Origin: Massilia sp. KIM
GTDB taxonomy: Bacteria > Pseudomonadota > Gammaproteobacteria > Burkholderiales > Burkholderiaceae_D
Length of the DNA: 64,000 bases
Reading direction: 5' to 3'
NCBI RefSeq assembly: GCF_002007115.1
Contig: NZ_MVAD01000001.1
Span: 62,001-126,000, forward strand
A program made the translations under genes and the position numbers. The notes beneath the pieces are model-generated. The model worked only from the letters and a program-made list of their open reading frames with translations. It had not been told where the DNA came from and ran no database searches. Of this stretch, positions 25,714-33,816 are shown piece by piece (positions within the stretch are counted from its first letter, which is position 1; every line of letters begins with the position of its first letter).

Positions 25714-25918
25714 GAATTCGTGTTTTCCGTAGCGCTCACGCCAATCTTTGTTGGCGGCAACCTCAGCCTAGATTAAACTATGCACTGAGAAGCCCAAGTG
25801 TTGCAAGCTGTAAAGGCCAAAAGACACGCACCGCAGCCCAGCCGGTGCCGCCGGAGCGTATGCGCTCCGCTTACCCGTCCCAGAACGCATTGAACCAGAA
25901 CTGTTTGGAACAGACATC

Positions 25919-26119
25919 ATGATCGACGTCCAGGAGATCCAGCGCCGTATTATTGAACTCGACGTGGAACATCGCGACCTCGACGCTGTCATCTCGATGC
26001 TGACGGCCGATGGTCACACCGACCAGTTGCAGCTGCGGCGCCTGAAAAAGCGCAAACTGCAGCTCAAGGATCATATTACGCTGCTGAAGATGCAGCTGGT
26101 GCCCGATATCCCGGCCTGA
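25919..26119 (+). CDS. YdcH/DUF465 small coiled-coil protein
   Basis: The 66-residue protein fits DUF465: a helical hairpin with EIQRRIIELDVEHRDLDAVI and the LQLRRLKKRKLQLKDHI motif. Proteins of this family are small cytosolic helical proteins of unknown role. It lies 35 bases upstream of the dinG-like gene and may be cotranscribed with it. Confidence 0.85.
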   Translation: MIDVQEIQRRIIELDVEHRDLDAVISMLTADGHTDQLQLRRLKKRKLQLKDHITLLKMQLVPDIPA

Positions 26120-26154
26120 ACCGTCCACGGTTCCGGCCACTAGAACCCATCATT

Positions 26155-28239
26155 TTGACTGATCAACTTCCTGTTCCCGGCGACGCCGTCGAGCCGGTCG
26201 GGACTGCTTCGCAGGCGTCCCAGGCCGGGACCGACACGGCGCCCGCCGCCCCCGCCGGCATCCACGACGCCGACGTCGACCGCCTGTTCGGTGCGGGCGG
26301 CCCGCTCGCGCCCGCCGTCGGCACCTTCAAGCCGCGCCAGTCCCAGACCGAGATGGCCAAGGCCGTCGCCGACGCCATCGCCAACCAGCAGGTGCTGATG
26401 GCCGAGGCCGGTACCGGCACCGGCAAGACCTTCGCCTACCTCGTGCCGGCCCTGCTGTGGGGCGGCAAGACCATCATTTCCACCGGGACCAAGAACCTGC
26501 AGGACCAGTTGTTCCTGCGCGACATCCCGACCGTGCGCGCCGCCCTGCGCGCCCCGGTCTCGGTGGCGCTGCTCAAGGGCCGCTCCAACTACGTCTGCCA
26601 CTACCATCTCGAACGCACCTTGCAGAACGGCCGCCTGACCTCGCGCGACGACGTCGGCCACCTGCGCGAGATCTCGCGCTTCATCAAGATGACCAGTTCC
26701 GGCGACAAGGCCGAGCTGGCCAAGGTGCCGGAAAACGCCACCATCTGGAACCTCGTCACCTCGACCCGCGACAACTGCATGGGCGCCGAGTGCCAGTACT
26801 ACCAGGACTGCTTCGTCATGAAGGCGCGCCGCGAGGCCCAGCAGGCCGACGTGGTGGTGGTCAACCACCACCTGTTCTTCGCCGACGTGGCGCTCAAGGA
26901 CACCGGCGTGGCCGAACTGCTGCCCTCCGCCAACACCGTGATCTTCGACGAGGCCCACCAGCTCCCCGATACCGCGACCCTGTTCTTCGGCCAGTCGGTC
27001 TCGACTTCGCAGGTGCTGGAACTGTGCCGCGACGTGCTGGCCGAAGGCCTGGCCCATGCGCGCGGCGGCCCCGACTGGGCCAAGGTCGTCACCGTGGTCG
27101 AGAAGGCCGCGCGCGACCTGCGCCTGGCCTTCGGCCAGGACAGCATGCGCCTGTCGCTGCCCCAGATCCTGCCGACCTCGCAGTTCTTCCCGGCCCTCGA
27201 AACGCTCAAGAAAGAGCTTGCCGGCATGATCACCGTGCTGGAAGAAAACGCCGCGCGCGCCGAAACCATCGAGGCCTGCCGCGTGCGCGCGCTCGAGCTG
27301 GCCGCCGCCTACGATGCCTGGAAGCCGGACGCCAAGGCCGCCGCCGCCGAGCAGGCCGTGCTGTGGGTGGAAGCCTTCTCGTCCTCGCTGCAGCTGCACA
27401 AGACCCCGCTGTCGATCGCGCCGATCTTCTCCAGCCAGCGCGAGGGCACGGCGCGCAGCTGGATCTTCACGTCGGCCACCCTGGCGGTGAAGAACGACTT
27501 CCGCCATTTCTCCGACCAGCTCGGCCTGACCGGCGAGCCGGCCAAGACCTGGCCCAGCCCCTTCAACTACGGCGAGCAGGGCCTCCTCTACGTGCCGACC
27601 GGCCTGCCGGAACCGAACTCGATGGGCTATACCGACGCCGTGGTCGACTGCGCGTTGCCGGTGATCGAGGCGGCCGGCGGGCGCACCTTCTTCCTGTGCA
27701 CCACCATCCGCGCCGTCAACCGCGTGGCCGAGCGCCTGCGCGCCGAATTCGCCGAGCGCGGGCTGGACTTCCCCCTCTTCGTGCAAGGCGAGCGCGGCCG
27801 CACCGAACTGCTGGATTCCTTCCGCAACGCCGGCAATGCGGTGCTGGTGGGCAGCCAGAGCTTCTGGGAAGGCGTGGACGTGCGCGGCGATGCGCTGTCG
27901 CTGGTCATCATCGACAAGCTGCCCTTCGCGCCGCCCGACGATCCGGTGCTGGCCGCGCGCATCGAGGTGATGGAAAAGCAGGGGATGAACGGCTTCGTGC
28001 ACCATCAGTTGCCGGAAGCGATCATCACCCTCAAGCAGGGCGCGGGCCGCCTGATCCGCGACGTCGACGACCGCGGGGTGCTGATGATCTGCGATCCGCG
28101 CATCATCACCAAGCCCTACGGCCGCCGCATCTGGCAGAGCCTGCCGCCATTCCGGCGCACCCGGGTGCAGGCCGACGTGATCGGCTTCTTCCACCCGGAC
28201 CATTCCGATACCGCCCTCGAAGGCGGCGAGGCCGCCTGA
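26155..28239 (+). CDS. ATP-dependent DNA helicase, DinG/YoaA family
   Basis: The 694-residue protein is an XPD-like superfamily 2 helicase. Walker A is AEAGTGTGKT (about residues 84-92), the DEAH box is VIFDEAHQLPD, and the iron-sulfur cluster is suggested by Cys in YVCHYH, NCMGAEC and DCFVM. The C-terminal helicase motifs include LVGSQSFWEGVDVRGD and QGAGRLIRD. It should unwind R-loops or D-loops or assist replication fork repair. The start is a TTG at 26155. It is convergent with the quinone oxidoreductase gene, whose stop is 4 bases away. Confidence 0.92.
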   Translation: MTDQLPVPGDAVEPVGTASQASQAGTDTAPAAPAGIHDADVDRLFGAGGPLAPAVGTFKPRQSQTEMAKAVADAIANQQVLMAEAGTGTGKTFAYLVPALLWGGKTIISTGTKNLQDQLFLRDIPTVRAALRAPVSVALLKGRSNYVCHYHLERTLQNGRLTSRDDVGHLREISRFIKMTSSGDKAELAKVPENATIWNLVTSTRDNCMGAECQYYQDCFVMKARREAQQADVVVVNHHLFFADVALKDTGVAELLPSANTVIFDEAHQLPDTATLFFGQSVSTSQVLELCRDVLAEGLAHARGGPDWAKVVTVVEKAARDLRLAFGQDSMRLSLPQILPTSQFFPALETLKKELAGMITVLEENAARAETIEACRVRALELAAAYDAWKPDAKAAAAEQAVLWVEAFSSSLQLHKTPLSIAPIFSSQREGTARSWIFTSATLAVKNDFRHFSDQLGLTGEPAKTWPSPFNYGEQGLLYVPTGLPEPNSMGYTDAVVDCALPVIEAAGGRTFFLCTTIRAVNRVAERLRAEFAERGLDFPLFVQGERGRTELLDSFRNAGNAVLVGSQSFWEGVDVRGDALSLVIIDKLPFAPPDDPVLAARIEVMEKQGMNGFVHHQLPEAIITLKQGAGRLIRDVDDRGVLMICDPRIITKPYGRRIWQSLPPFRRTRVQADVIGFFHPDHSDTALEGGEAA

Positions 28240-28243
28240 GCCC

Positions 28244-29218
28244 TCAGGGCTGGATGACCACCTTGCCGATCACCTGGCGGTTCGCCATGTCGGTCAGGGC
28301 CTGGGCGGTCTCCTCCAGCCGGTAGCGGCGCGACACCAGCGGCCGCAGCTTGCCCTCCGCCATCCACTCCATCAGCCGGCGCATCGCCGCCTGGTGGGCC
28401 TGCGGCTCCTTGCGCGTGAAGTCGCCCCAGAACACGCCCACCACCGACGCGCCTTTCAGCAGCATCAGGTTCCACGGCAGCCTGGGAATCTCCCCGGCGG
28501 CGAAGCCCACCACCAGGTGGCGGCCGCGCCAGGCGATCGAGCGCAGGGCCGGCTCGCTGTAGCGCCCGCCGACCGGATCGTAGATCACGTCCGGGCCGTT
28601 GCCGCCGGTGGCGGCGCGCAAGGCTTCGCGCAGATCCTCGCGTTCGTAGTTGATAAGCACGTCCGCGCCGTGCTCGCGGCAGGCCGCCAGCTTGGCGTCG
28701 CTCGAGGCCGCCGCGATCACGCGCGCGCCCAGGGCCTTGCCGATCTCGATCGCGGCCAGTCCCACGCCGCCGGCCGCGCCCAGCACCAGCATGGTTTCGC
28801 CGGCCCGCAGGGCGCCGCGGTCGGCCACCGCGTGATAGGAGGTGCCGTAGGTGAGGGTGATCGCGGCGGCGGTGTCGAAGTCCATGCCGTCCGGCACCGC
28901 CAGCAGCGATGCCTCCGGGGCCAGGGCCTGCTCGGCGAAGGCGCCGGTGCGGGTGAAGCCGATCACGCCCTGGCCGGGCGCGAAGCGCGTGACCTCCGGC
29001 CCGACGGCGCGCACCACGCCCGCGAATTCATTGCCCGGCGTGAAAGGCAAATCCGGTCGCCACTGGTACTTGCCCTGGACCGTCAGCACGTCCGGGAAAT
29101 TCACTCCCGCCGCCTTCACCTCGACCACCACCTCGCCCGGGCCGGGCACGAGGTCCGGCAGGTCCTCGATCACGAGTGCGTCCGGCGGTCCCCAGTCCTT
29201 GCAGCGTACGGCTTTCAT
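28244..29218 (-). CDS. NADPH:quinone oxidoreductase family protein (zinc-type MDR superfamily)
   Basis: The 324-residue medium-chain reductase has a GroES-like N-terminal domain (PGPGEVVVEVKAAGVNFPDV, PFTPGNEFAGVVRAVG) and a Rossmann domain with VLGAAGGVGLAAIEIG. Catalytic zinc cysteines are absent, as in quinone oxidoreductases. It reduces quinones or enones with NADPH. GAGAGGAA precedes ATG 29218. The divergent neighbour is the TIR gene at 29407, with 188 bases between. Confidence 0.9.
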   Translation of the reverse strand: MKAVRCKDWGPPDALVIEDLPDLVPGPGEVVVEVKAAGVNFPDVLTVQGKYQWRPDLPFTPGNEFAGVVRAVGPEVTRFAPGQGVIGFTRTGAFAEQALAPEASLLAVPDGMDFDTAAAITLTYGTSYHAVADRGALRAGETMLVLGAAGGVGLAAIEIGKALGARVIAAASSDAKLAACREHGADVLINYEREDLREALRAATGGNGPDVIYDPVGGRYSEPALRSIAWRGRHLVVGFAAGEIPRLPWNLMLLKGASVVGVFWGDFTRKEPQAHQAAMRRLMEWMAEGKLRPLVSRRYRLEETAQALTDMANRQVIGKVVIQP

Positions 29219-29406
29219 GGCTTGTTCCTCTCTTCGTTCTTCGTTAACGGCCCGCATTATGCCCTAAGGAATTTCGTCGCGCGGGCCGCCCGCCATCCCG
29301 CCGGACACGGATCGCCCGCTTGTGCGCACGCAAAGTGAACCAGGTCGAGCGCGCTAGAGTCGAAGGATGCGGCGCGCCAGTTCAGCGCAATGAATCGGGG
29401 GGAGGA

Positions 29407-30012
29407 ATGGCAATTCGTTACGGGTGCTTCTTCAGTTATGCGCACGGCCGGCATGAACTCATGAACAAGTTCAAGTCGGGCCTGGCCGATGCCCTGCGCT
29501 GTTATCTCGAACCTTACTTCGACAACGAAGACGAGCTGTTTATCGATACCGAGCAGTTGGGCGGCGGGGACGACCTCGACCGTAAAATCGCCCGCGCGAT
29601 GTGCGAGAGCGTGTGCATGATCCTCATCTACACGCCCAAGTACGAAGCCCATCCCTACACCCGGCGCGAATACGCCGCCATGCGCCTGCTCGAGCAGGAA
29701 CGCAGCACCTGGTACGAGCTGCCCAGCCACCTCATCATCCCGGTCATCATGACGCGCCACCCGGAAAGCCTGCCGCGCCAGATCGCCGAAAGCAGCTTCT
29801 ACGTGGACTTTTCCCATTTCACCATGGCCACGTCCGACCTCAAATCGAACCCGGACTTCCTCCCGGACATTGACAAGATGGTCAAGCGGATCGCTACGCA
29901 TTACGCCTACCAAAAAAAGCATATGCCACCCAGCCACGACTGCAACCAATTCGTGCTCCCCGATGTCCCACCTGAGTGGCGCGATCTTCCAGACCTGACT
30001 TTTCCAAAATAA
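29407..30012 (+). CDS. TIR-domain protein
   Basis: The 201-residue protein begins directly with a TIR-like fold: YGCFFSYAH (beta A), a helix with FKSGLADALRCYL, LFIDTEQLGGGDDLDRKIAR (the BB-loop region), MCESVCMILIYTPKYEAH (beta C/D) and YTRREYAAM, where Glu88 occupies the position of the catalytic glutamate of NAD-cleaving TIR domains. The C-terminal part (DFLPDIDKMVKRIATHYA, LPDVPPEW) is not recognised. GGAGG precedes the ATG. It sits 11 bases upstream of a TPR gene with a degenerate P-loop; the pair may form an effector and sensor. Whether it hydrolyses NAD is not shown. Confidence 0.85.
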   Translation: MAIRYGCFFSYAHGRHELMNKFKSGLADALRCYLEPYFDNEDELFIDTEQLGGGDDLDRKIARAMCESVCMILIYTPKYEAHPYTRREYAAMRLLEQERSTWYELPSHLIIPVIMTRHPESLPRQIAESSFYVDFSHFTMATSDLKSNPDFLPDIDKMVKRIATHYAYQKKHMPPSHDCNQFVLPDVPPEWRDLPDLTFPK

Positions 30013-30023
30013 TGAGGAGCCAT

Positions 30024-31688
30024 ATGGAACACAAGCACATTCCGCTCCCGCCGCTGGCCACGCCCGGCGTGGTGACCACCTTCTACACGTACGAGGGAGG
30101 CGCCGCGCGCAACGCGATGCTGGCGGCGCTGGCCCTGCACCTGGCGGGCCAGCGCGCCGGCGCAGACGGTGCGCCCTGCGTGGCGTCCGGAGCGGCCGTC
30201 GGCAGCACGCCCGTCCTCGTGATCGACTGGGACACCGATGCGCCGGCCCTGCACCGGCATTTCGACCTGGCGCCCGATGACGGCGTGCACGACACGGGCG
30301 AGTCAGCTTCGGCGCGGCCCGGACTGGTCGAGTTCTTCCAGACCTGCCAGGAGCTGCTGCGCCCCGGTGCGCTGGCGCGCGCCGCCGGCCACGGCGCGGC
30401 CACGCCGGGCGTCGCCAGGCCGGGCGTCGCCACGCCAGGCGTCGCTACACCCGCCGCCGGCTGGTCGGCCGATCCCGCGCCGCGCGCCGCGGCCGCAGCT
30501 TCCGGCGACGAGGCGCGCGCCGAGCGGGTGCTCGACGCCATCGACTGGGGCGCCTGTATCGAGCGGGCCGACCAGCGCCGTCCCCTCTACCTGATGCGCG
30601 CCGGCCGCTTCGACGAGGGCTACGCCGAGCGTGCCGGCCGGCTCGACTGGGAAGCCCTGTTCGACGCCTGCCCGGCGCTGTTCCGGCGTTTCGGCGCGCG
30701 CATGGCGCGCCACTTCGGCCATGTGCTGGTCGCCAGCCGCGGCGGCCGCTCGCCGGCGGTGAGCGTGTGCAGCACGCTGCTGGCCGACCGGCTGGTGGGG
30801 CTGTTCACGCCCGCGCCGGGCAGTCTCGAGGGCTTCGAGGGTGTCGTCCGGCGCGCCATCGACTACCGCTGCACCCACGAGGACGAACAGCGGCCGCTGC
30901 TGGCCTATCCGCTGGCCTGCGCGCCGGACGGCGCGCGCAGCGATCCCTACGCGCGCTGGCGTCGCGGCGATGCGCGCAGCAGCATGCCGGGCTACCAGCC
31001 GCGCCTCGAGATCCTGATGCGCAGCTGCTATGGCTGGCCGCGCGTCAACCTCGACAGTTATTTCGACGAGCTCCAGCTTTCGCTCGCGGACGCGGTCTCC
31101 ACCGCCGGTCCCGGCGCGGACCGGCGCGCGCTGGCGCGCTTCGCGGCCGCGCTGGCGGAGTGGGTCGGGCCCGGCCATTTCCCCTGGCAGTCGCTGGACG
31201 AAATACGCCTGCGCGCCGCGGTGGCGCGCGCCCGCGTCCTGGAGCCGGGCGCCAGCGCGCGCGAACTGGCCGACGCCCTGGCCGCGCTCGGAACCCTGTG
31301 CCGGCGCGAGGGCCGTCCCGACGAAGCCCGCGACTGCCTCGAAGAGAGCCTCGCGCTGCGCGAGCGCATGCTCGACGACGAACACCCGGCGGTGCGCGCG
31401 GCGCGCGCGGCGCTGGCCTCGCTGCTGCACCACAGCGGCGCGCTGCACGAGGCGCGCCGCCAGTACGAGCTCCTGGGCGCCACCTGCGCCCGGGGCCTGG
31501 GCGCCGATCATCCCGAGACGCTCGCCGCGCGCTCGCGGCTGGCGCGGGTGCTGGCCGGCCTGGGCGAGGCGGAGCGGGCGCTGGCGCTGCACGAGCAGGT
31601 GGTGGCAGCCTGCGAGCGCGCCCTGGGCGAAGACCATCCAGCCACGCTCGGCAGCCTGGAAGACCTGGCGACCACCCTGGTCGACTAG
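30024..31688 (+). CDS. Degenerate ParA/MinD-like P-loop protein with TPR repeats, cut by an amber codon
   Basis: This is the 554-residue 5' part of a longer frame. Residues 20-32 (FYTYEGGAARNAM) occupy the place of the KGGxGK/KGGVGR P-loop of SIMIBI NTPases, but the first Lys is Glu and the motif is degenerate. VLVIDWDTDAPALHRHF at 64-80 matches the partner DxD motif. A PGVAT microrepeat at 30399-30458 follows. From about residue 380 there are kinesin-light-chain-like TPRs (ADHPETLAARSRLARVL, EDHPATLGSLEDLATTL). The frame ends at TAG 31686-31688 exactly in the middle of a TPR, and continues in register afterwards. GAGGAG precedes ATG 30024, right after the TIR gene. Confidence 0.75.
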   Translation: MEHKHIPLPPLATPGVVTTFYTYEGGAARNAMLAALALHLAGQRAGADGAPCVASGAAVGSTPVLVIDWDTDAPALHRHFDLAPDDGVHDTGESASARPGLVEFFQTCQELLRPGALARAAGHGAATPGVARPGVATPGVATPAAGWSADPAPRAAAAASGDEARAERVLDAIDWGACIERADQRRPLYLMRAGRFDEGYAERAGRLDWEALFDACPALFRRFGARMARHFGHVLVASRGGRSPAVSVCSTLLADRLVGLFTPAPGSLEGFEGVVRRAIDYRCTHEDEQRPLLAYPLACAPDGARSDPYARWRRGDARSSMPGYQPRLEILMRSCYGWPRVNLDSYFDELQLSLADAVSTAGPGADRRALARFAAALAEWVGPGHFPWQSLDEIRLRAAVARARVLEPGASARELADALAALGTLCRREGRPDEARDCLEESLALRERMLDDEHPAVRAARAALASLLHHSGALHEARRQYELLGATCARGLGADHPETLAARSRLARVLAGLGEAERALALHEQVVAACERALGEDHPATLGSLEDLATTLVD

Positions 31689-31709
31689 CACGAGTACAGT
31701 CGTGCGCGC

Positions 31710-32489
31710 GTGGTCTACGAACGGGTGCTGGACGGGCGCCGCCGCTACCTCGGGGCCGAACATGACGACACCCTGCGTTCGGGCCAGCGCCTGGCCCAGC
31801 TGCTCGGAGAGCTGGGCGAGCTGGGCAACGCCCGCCGCCTGCTCGAGGCGGTGCTGCGGGCGCGCGAGCGCCACGATGGCCTGGACGCCACCGGCACCCT
31901 GGCGGCGCGCGAGGCCCTGGCCGAAATCCTCGCCGCCCAGGGCGACCTGGCCGCCGTGCGCAGCATCCAGGAATCGCTGGCGCGCACCCGCGAGCGCCAT
32001 CTCGGCGCCGGCCATCCCGAAACGCTGGACATGCAGATGCGTCTCGCCTCCACCCTCGGCCAGCAAGGCGAGACCGAGGCGGCGCGACGCTTGCGCGAAC
32101 AGGTGGCCGAACTGCGCGAGCAACTGCAGGAGGCCGAAGACAGCGAAGGATGCGAAGCCGGGGAGGGGAGAACGCGGCAGGCTCGGACCGACGCCGCCGA
32201 GGGGGCGCAAGCATCCGACAGCCTCGGGCATAAGCTGGCGCAGTTGCAGCACCTGATCGACAACCGCAGCCCGCGCGAGGCGAGGGCGCTGGCCGACAGC
32301 CTGCGCCATAGCGTCCTGCGGCCCAGCGTGGCCCACCCCCTGCGTCGCAGGGGAGCGGCGATGATCAAGCAGGTCTACCTGCAGGAGGGGGACAAGGACG
32401 CGCTGCTGTCCTTCACGCAGGAGGAGGTCTCTTCGCTGGAAGGAGCGCTGATCGAGGCGGCGCGCGACAATCCGGTGTCGCTGCGCTGA
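31710..32489 (+). pseudogene. Downstream part of the interrupted TPR protein
   Basis: This is the same reading frame as 30024-31688, resumed after the amber codon. The TPR in progress continues (HEYSRARVVYERVLDGRRR), followed by two more repeats (GAEHDDTLRSGQRLAQLLG, GAGHPETLDMQMRLASTLG) and a C-terminal region of its own (FTQEEVSSLEGALIEAARDN). A GTG at 31710 could serve as a reinitiation start, but no clear Shine-Dalgarno is present. Without the stop the protein would have 821 residues. It is either a recent nonsense mutation, a sequencing error, or a readthrough site. Confidence 0.7.
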
Positions 32490-32615
32490 TCATCGGCTCG
32501 GGCGGCCCGATGCGGGGCAGCCGGTGGGGGCCGCCGCGGCGCTCCGCTGCGGCCTCAAATCGTCCTTGTGGCGAAGGCCCGCATGCCTGGCGGCTCGGTG
32601 CGGCCCGGACGGGGC

Positions 32616-33098
32616 CAGGCGGTCGACATGCTTTGCGCCGGCCAGCCGGCACGCTTTGCGCCAGCCAGCCGGCACGCTTTGCGCCAGCCAGCCGGCACGC
32701 TTTGCGCCAGCCGGTCGCCATGCATTGCGCTGGCTGGTTGGCATGCATCGCACCAGCCGGTTGGCATGGATCGCATCAGCCGCTCGGCATGCACTGCACC
32801 AGCCGCTCGGCCTGTAGCGCACCAGCCGGTCGGCATGCATTGCGCCAGCCCGTCGGCGCGCATTGCGCAATCCGGTCGGCACGCTTTGAGCCACCGTGTC
32901 GGTACGATTTGCGCCGGCCGGTTGGCACGCTTTGCACAAGCTGGCCGGCATGCTTTGCGCCGGAGGGTAGGCACGCATTGCGCGTGCCGGTCACTACGCA
33001 TTGCGCCAACCGGCCGGCGTGCATTGCCTCAGCCGGTCAGCATGCGTTGCGCCAAGTACTCGGCTGGCTTGGCGCAAGCTGGCCGGCGAGCCTGGCGC
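32616..33098. repeat. Tandem array of 21 units of exactly 23 bp
   Basis: Twenty-one direct repeats of 23 bp follow one another without spacers or indels. Units diverge by substitution but keep a core like CCGGTCGGCATGC and an end TTGCGC; units 3 and 4 are identical. Because 23 is not a multiple of 3, open frames appear in several frames on both strands with a 23-residue period, none with a plausible start. The array begins about 125 bases after the TPR gene and ends about 57 bases before the ohr stop codon. Partial decayed units may extend to about 33130. The flanks 32490-32615 hold nothing else recognisable. Confidence 0.9.
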
Positions 33099-33155
33099 CC
33101 GCCGACCGTATCGTTGCGCAGCCGAGGCCCTCCTTGCCGGAGCGCCTCGCACTTC

Positions 33156-33611
33156 CTAGTCGGTGACGACCTTCAGCGTCACGTCGATATTGCCGCGGGT
33201 CGCCTTCGAGTACGGGCAGATGGCGTCGGCGCCGTGGGCGAGGGCGGTTGCCGCCTCGTGGTCGAGACCGGGCACGCGCAGGGTCATGCGGGCCTGGAGC
33301 AGGTAGGCCGCGCCGGACAGCCCGAGGTCGACTTCGATCTCCACCGCCGTGCTCGCGGGCAGGCTCAGCTTCATTTCCTTGGCCGTGAGCCCGACCGCGG
33401 CGATATAGCAGGCCGACCAGGCGCCGGCGAACAGCTGCTCGGCGGTCGGATGCGGCGCCACGGTGCCGAACTCGTAGGAGGGCGCGGCGCTGTTGCCCGG
33501 CGCGGACAGGTGGATATTGATGTTGCCTTCGTGGTCGCCCGAAATGACGCGCGCATCGCTCGACGTGGTGCGGGTTTTGCCGGTGAGAAGGACTTTCTGG
33601 ATCTTGGACAT
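33156..33611 (-). CDS. ohr: Organic hydroperoxide resistance protein (Ohr/OsmC family)
   Basis: The 151-residue thiol peroxidase reduces organic hydroperoxides. The two redox cysteines are Cys68 (GAWSACYIAAV) and Cys132 (ADAICPYSKATRGN), both in the conserved Ohr contexts, and the early YEFGTVAPHPTAEQLFA is typical. Ohr is usually controlled by the MarR-type OhrR; none is adjacent here, and instead a LysR gene is divergent at 33817. The GAAAGAGA region upstream of the ATG serves as the ribosome binding site. Confidence 0.93.
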   Translation of the reverse strand: MSKIQKVLLTGKTRTTSSDARVISGDHEGNINIHLSAPGNSAAPSYEFGTVAPHPTAEQLFAGAWSACYIAAVGLTAKEMKLSLPASTAVEIEVDLGLSGAAYLLQARMTLRVPGLDHEAATALAHGADAICPYSKATRGNIDVTLKVVTD

Positions 33612-33816
33612 GATGGACTCTCTTTCGTTTGGACAGTGAGGTGGTGATGCCGGCAAGACCTCGGTCTGCCAGCTGCTTCACGATGCGCTCCATATGGTGT
33701 TCATCGTTGAATTCACTGTAGCGCTGGCCTGATCGATGAACTAGACTGGAAAACATGGACGCGCCGTCTACGGCTGGAGACAATCGACGTGCTGCTCTTC
33801 CCTGGGAGGGCAAACC
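33612..33816. promoter_or_regulatory. Divergent control region between ohr and a LysR gene
   Basis: These 205 bases contain TTCATCG at 33700-33706 and CGATGAA at 33734-33740, an inverted pair with centres 34 bp apart. This is a candidate extended LysR binding region. A third partial copy, TTCACGATG, lies near 33677. Confidence 0.35.

Noticed and set aside
26457..28325. 622-codon plus-strand frame within dinG
   Set aside because: It is a shifted-frame shadow of the helicase gene and is rich in Arg/Pro/Ala without domains.
32616..33098. CRISPR array
   Set aside because: The repeats are directly adjacent with no spacers, and no cas genes are present.
29407..33098. Prophage or integrative element
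   Set aside because: No integrase, tRNA attachment site, phage structural gene or direct end repeats were found around the TIR module.
32510..33647. Overlapping frames on both strands across the 23-bp array
   Set aside because: They arise from the 23-bp period lacking stops. None has a plausible ribosome binding site, and repeats with 23-residue period in several frames show it is not selected as protein.
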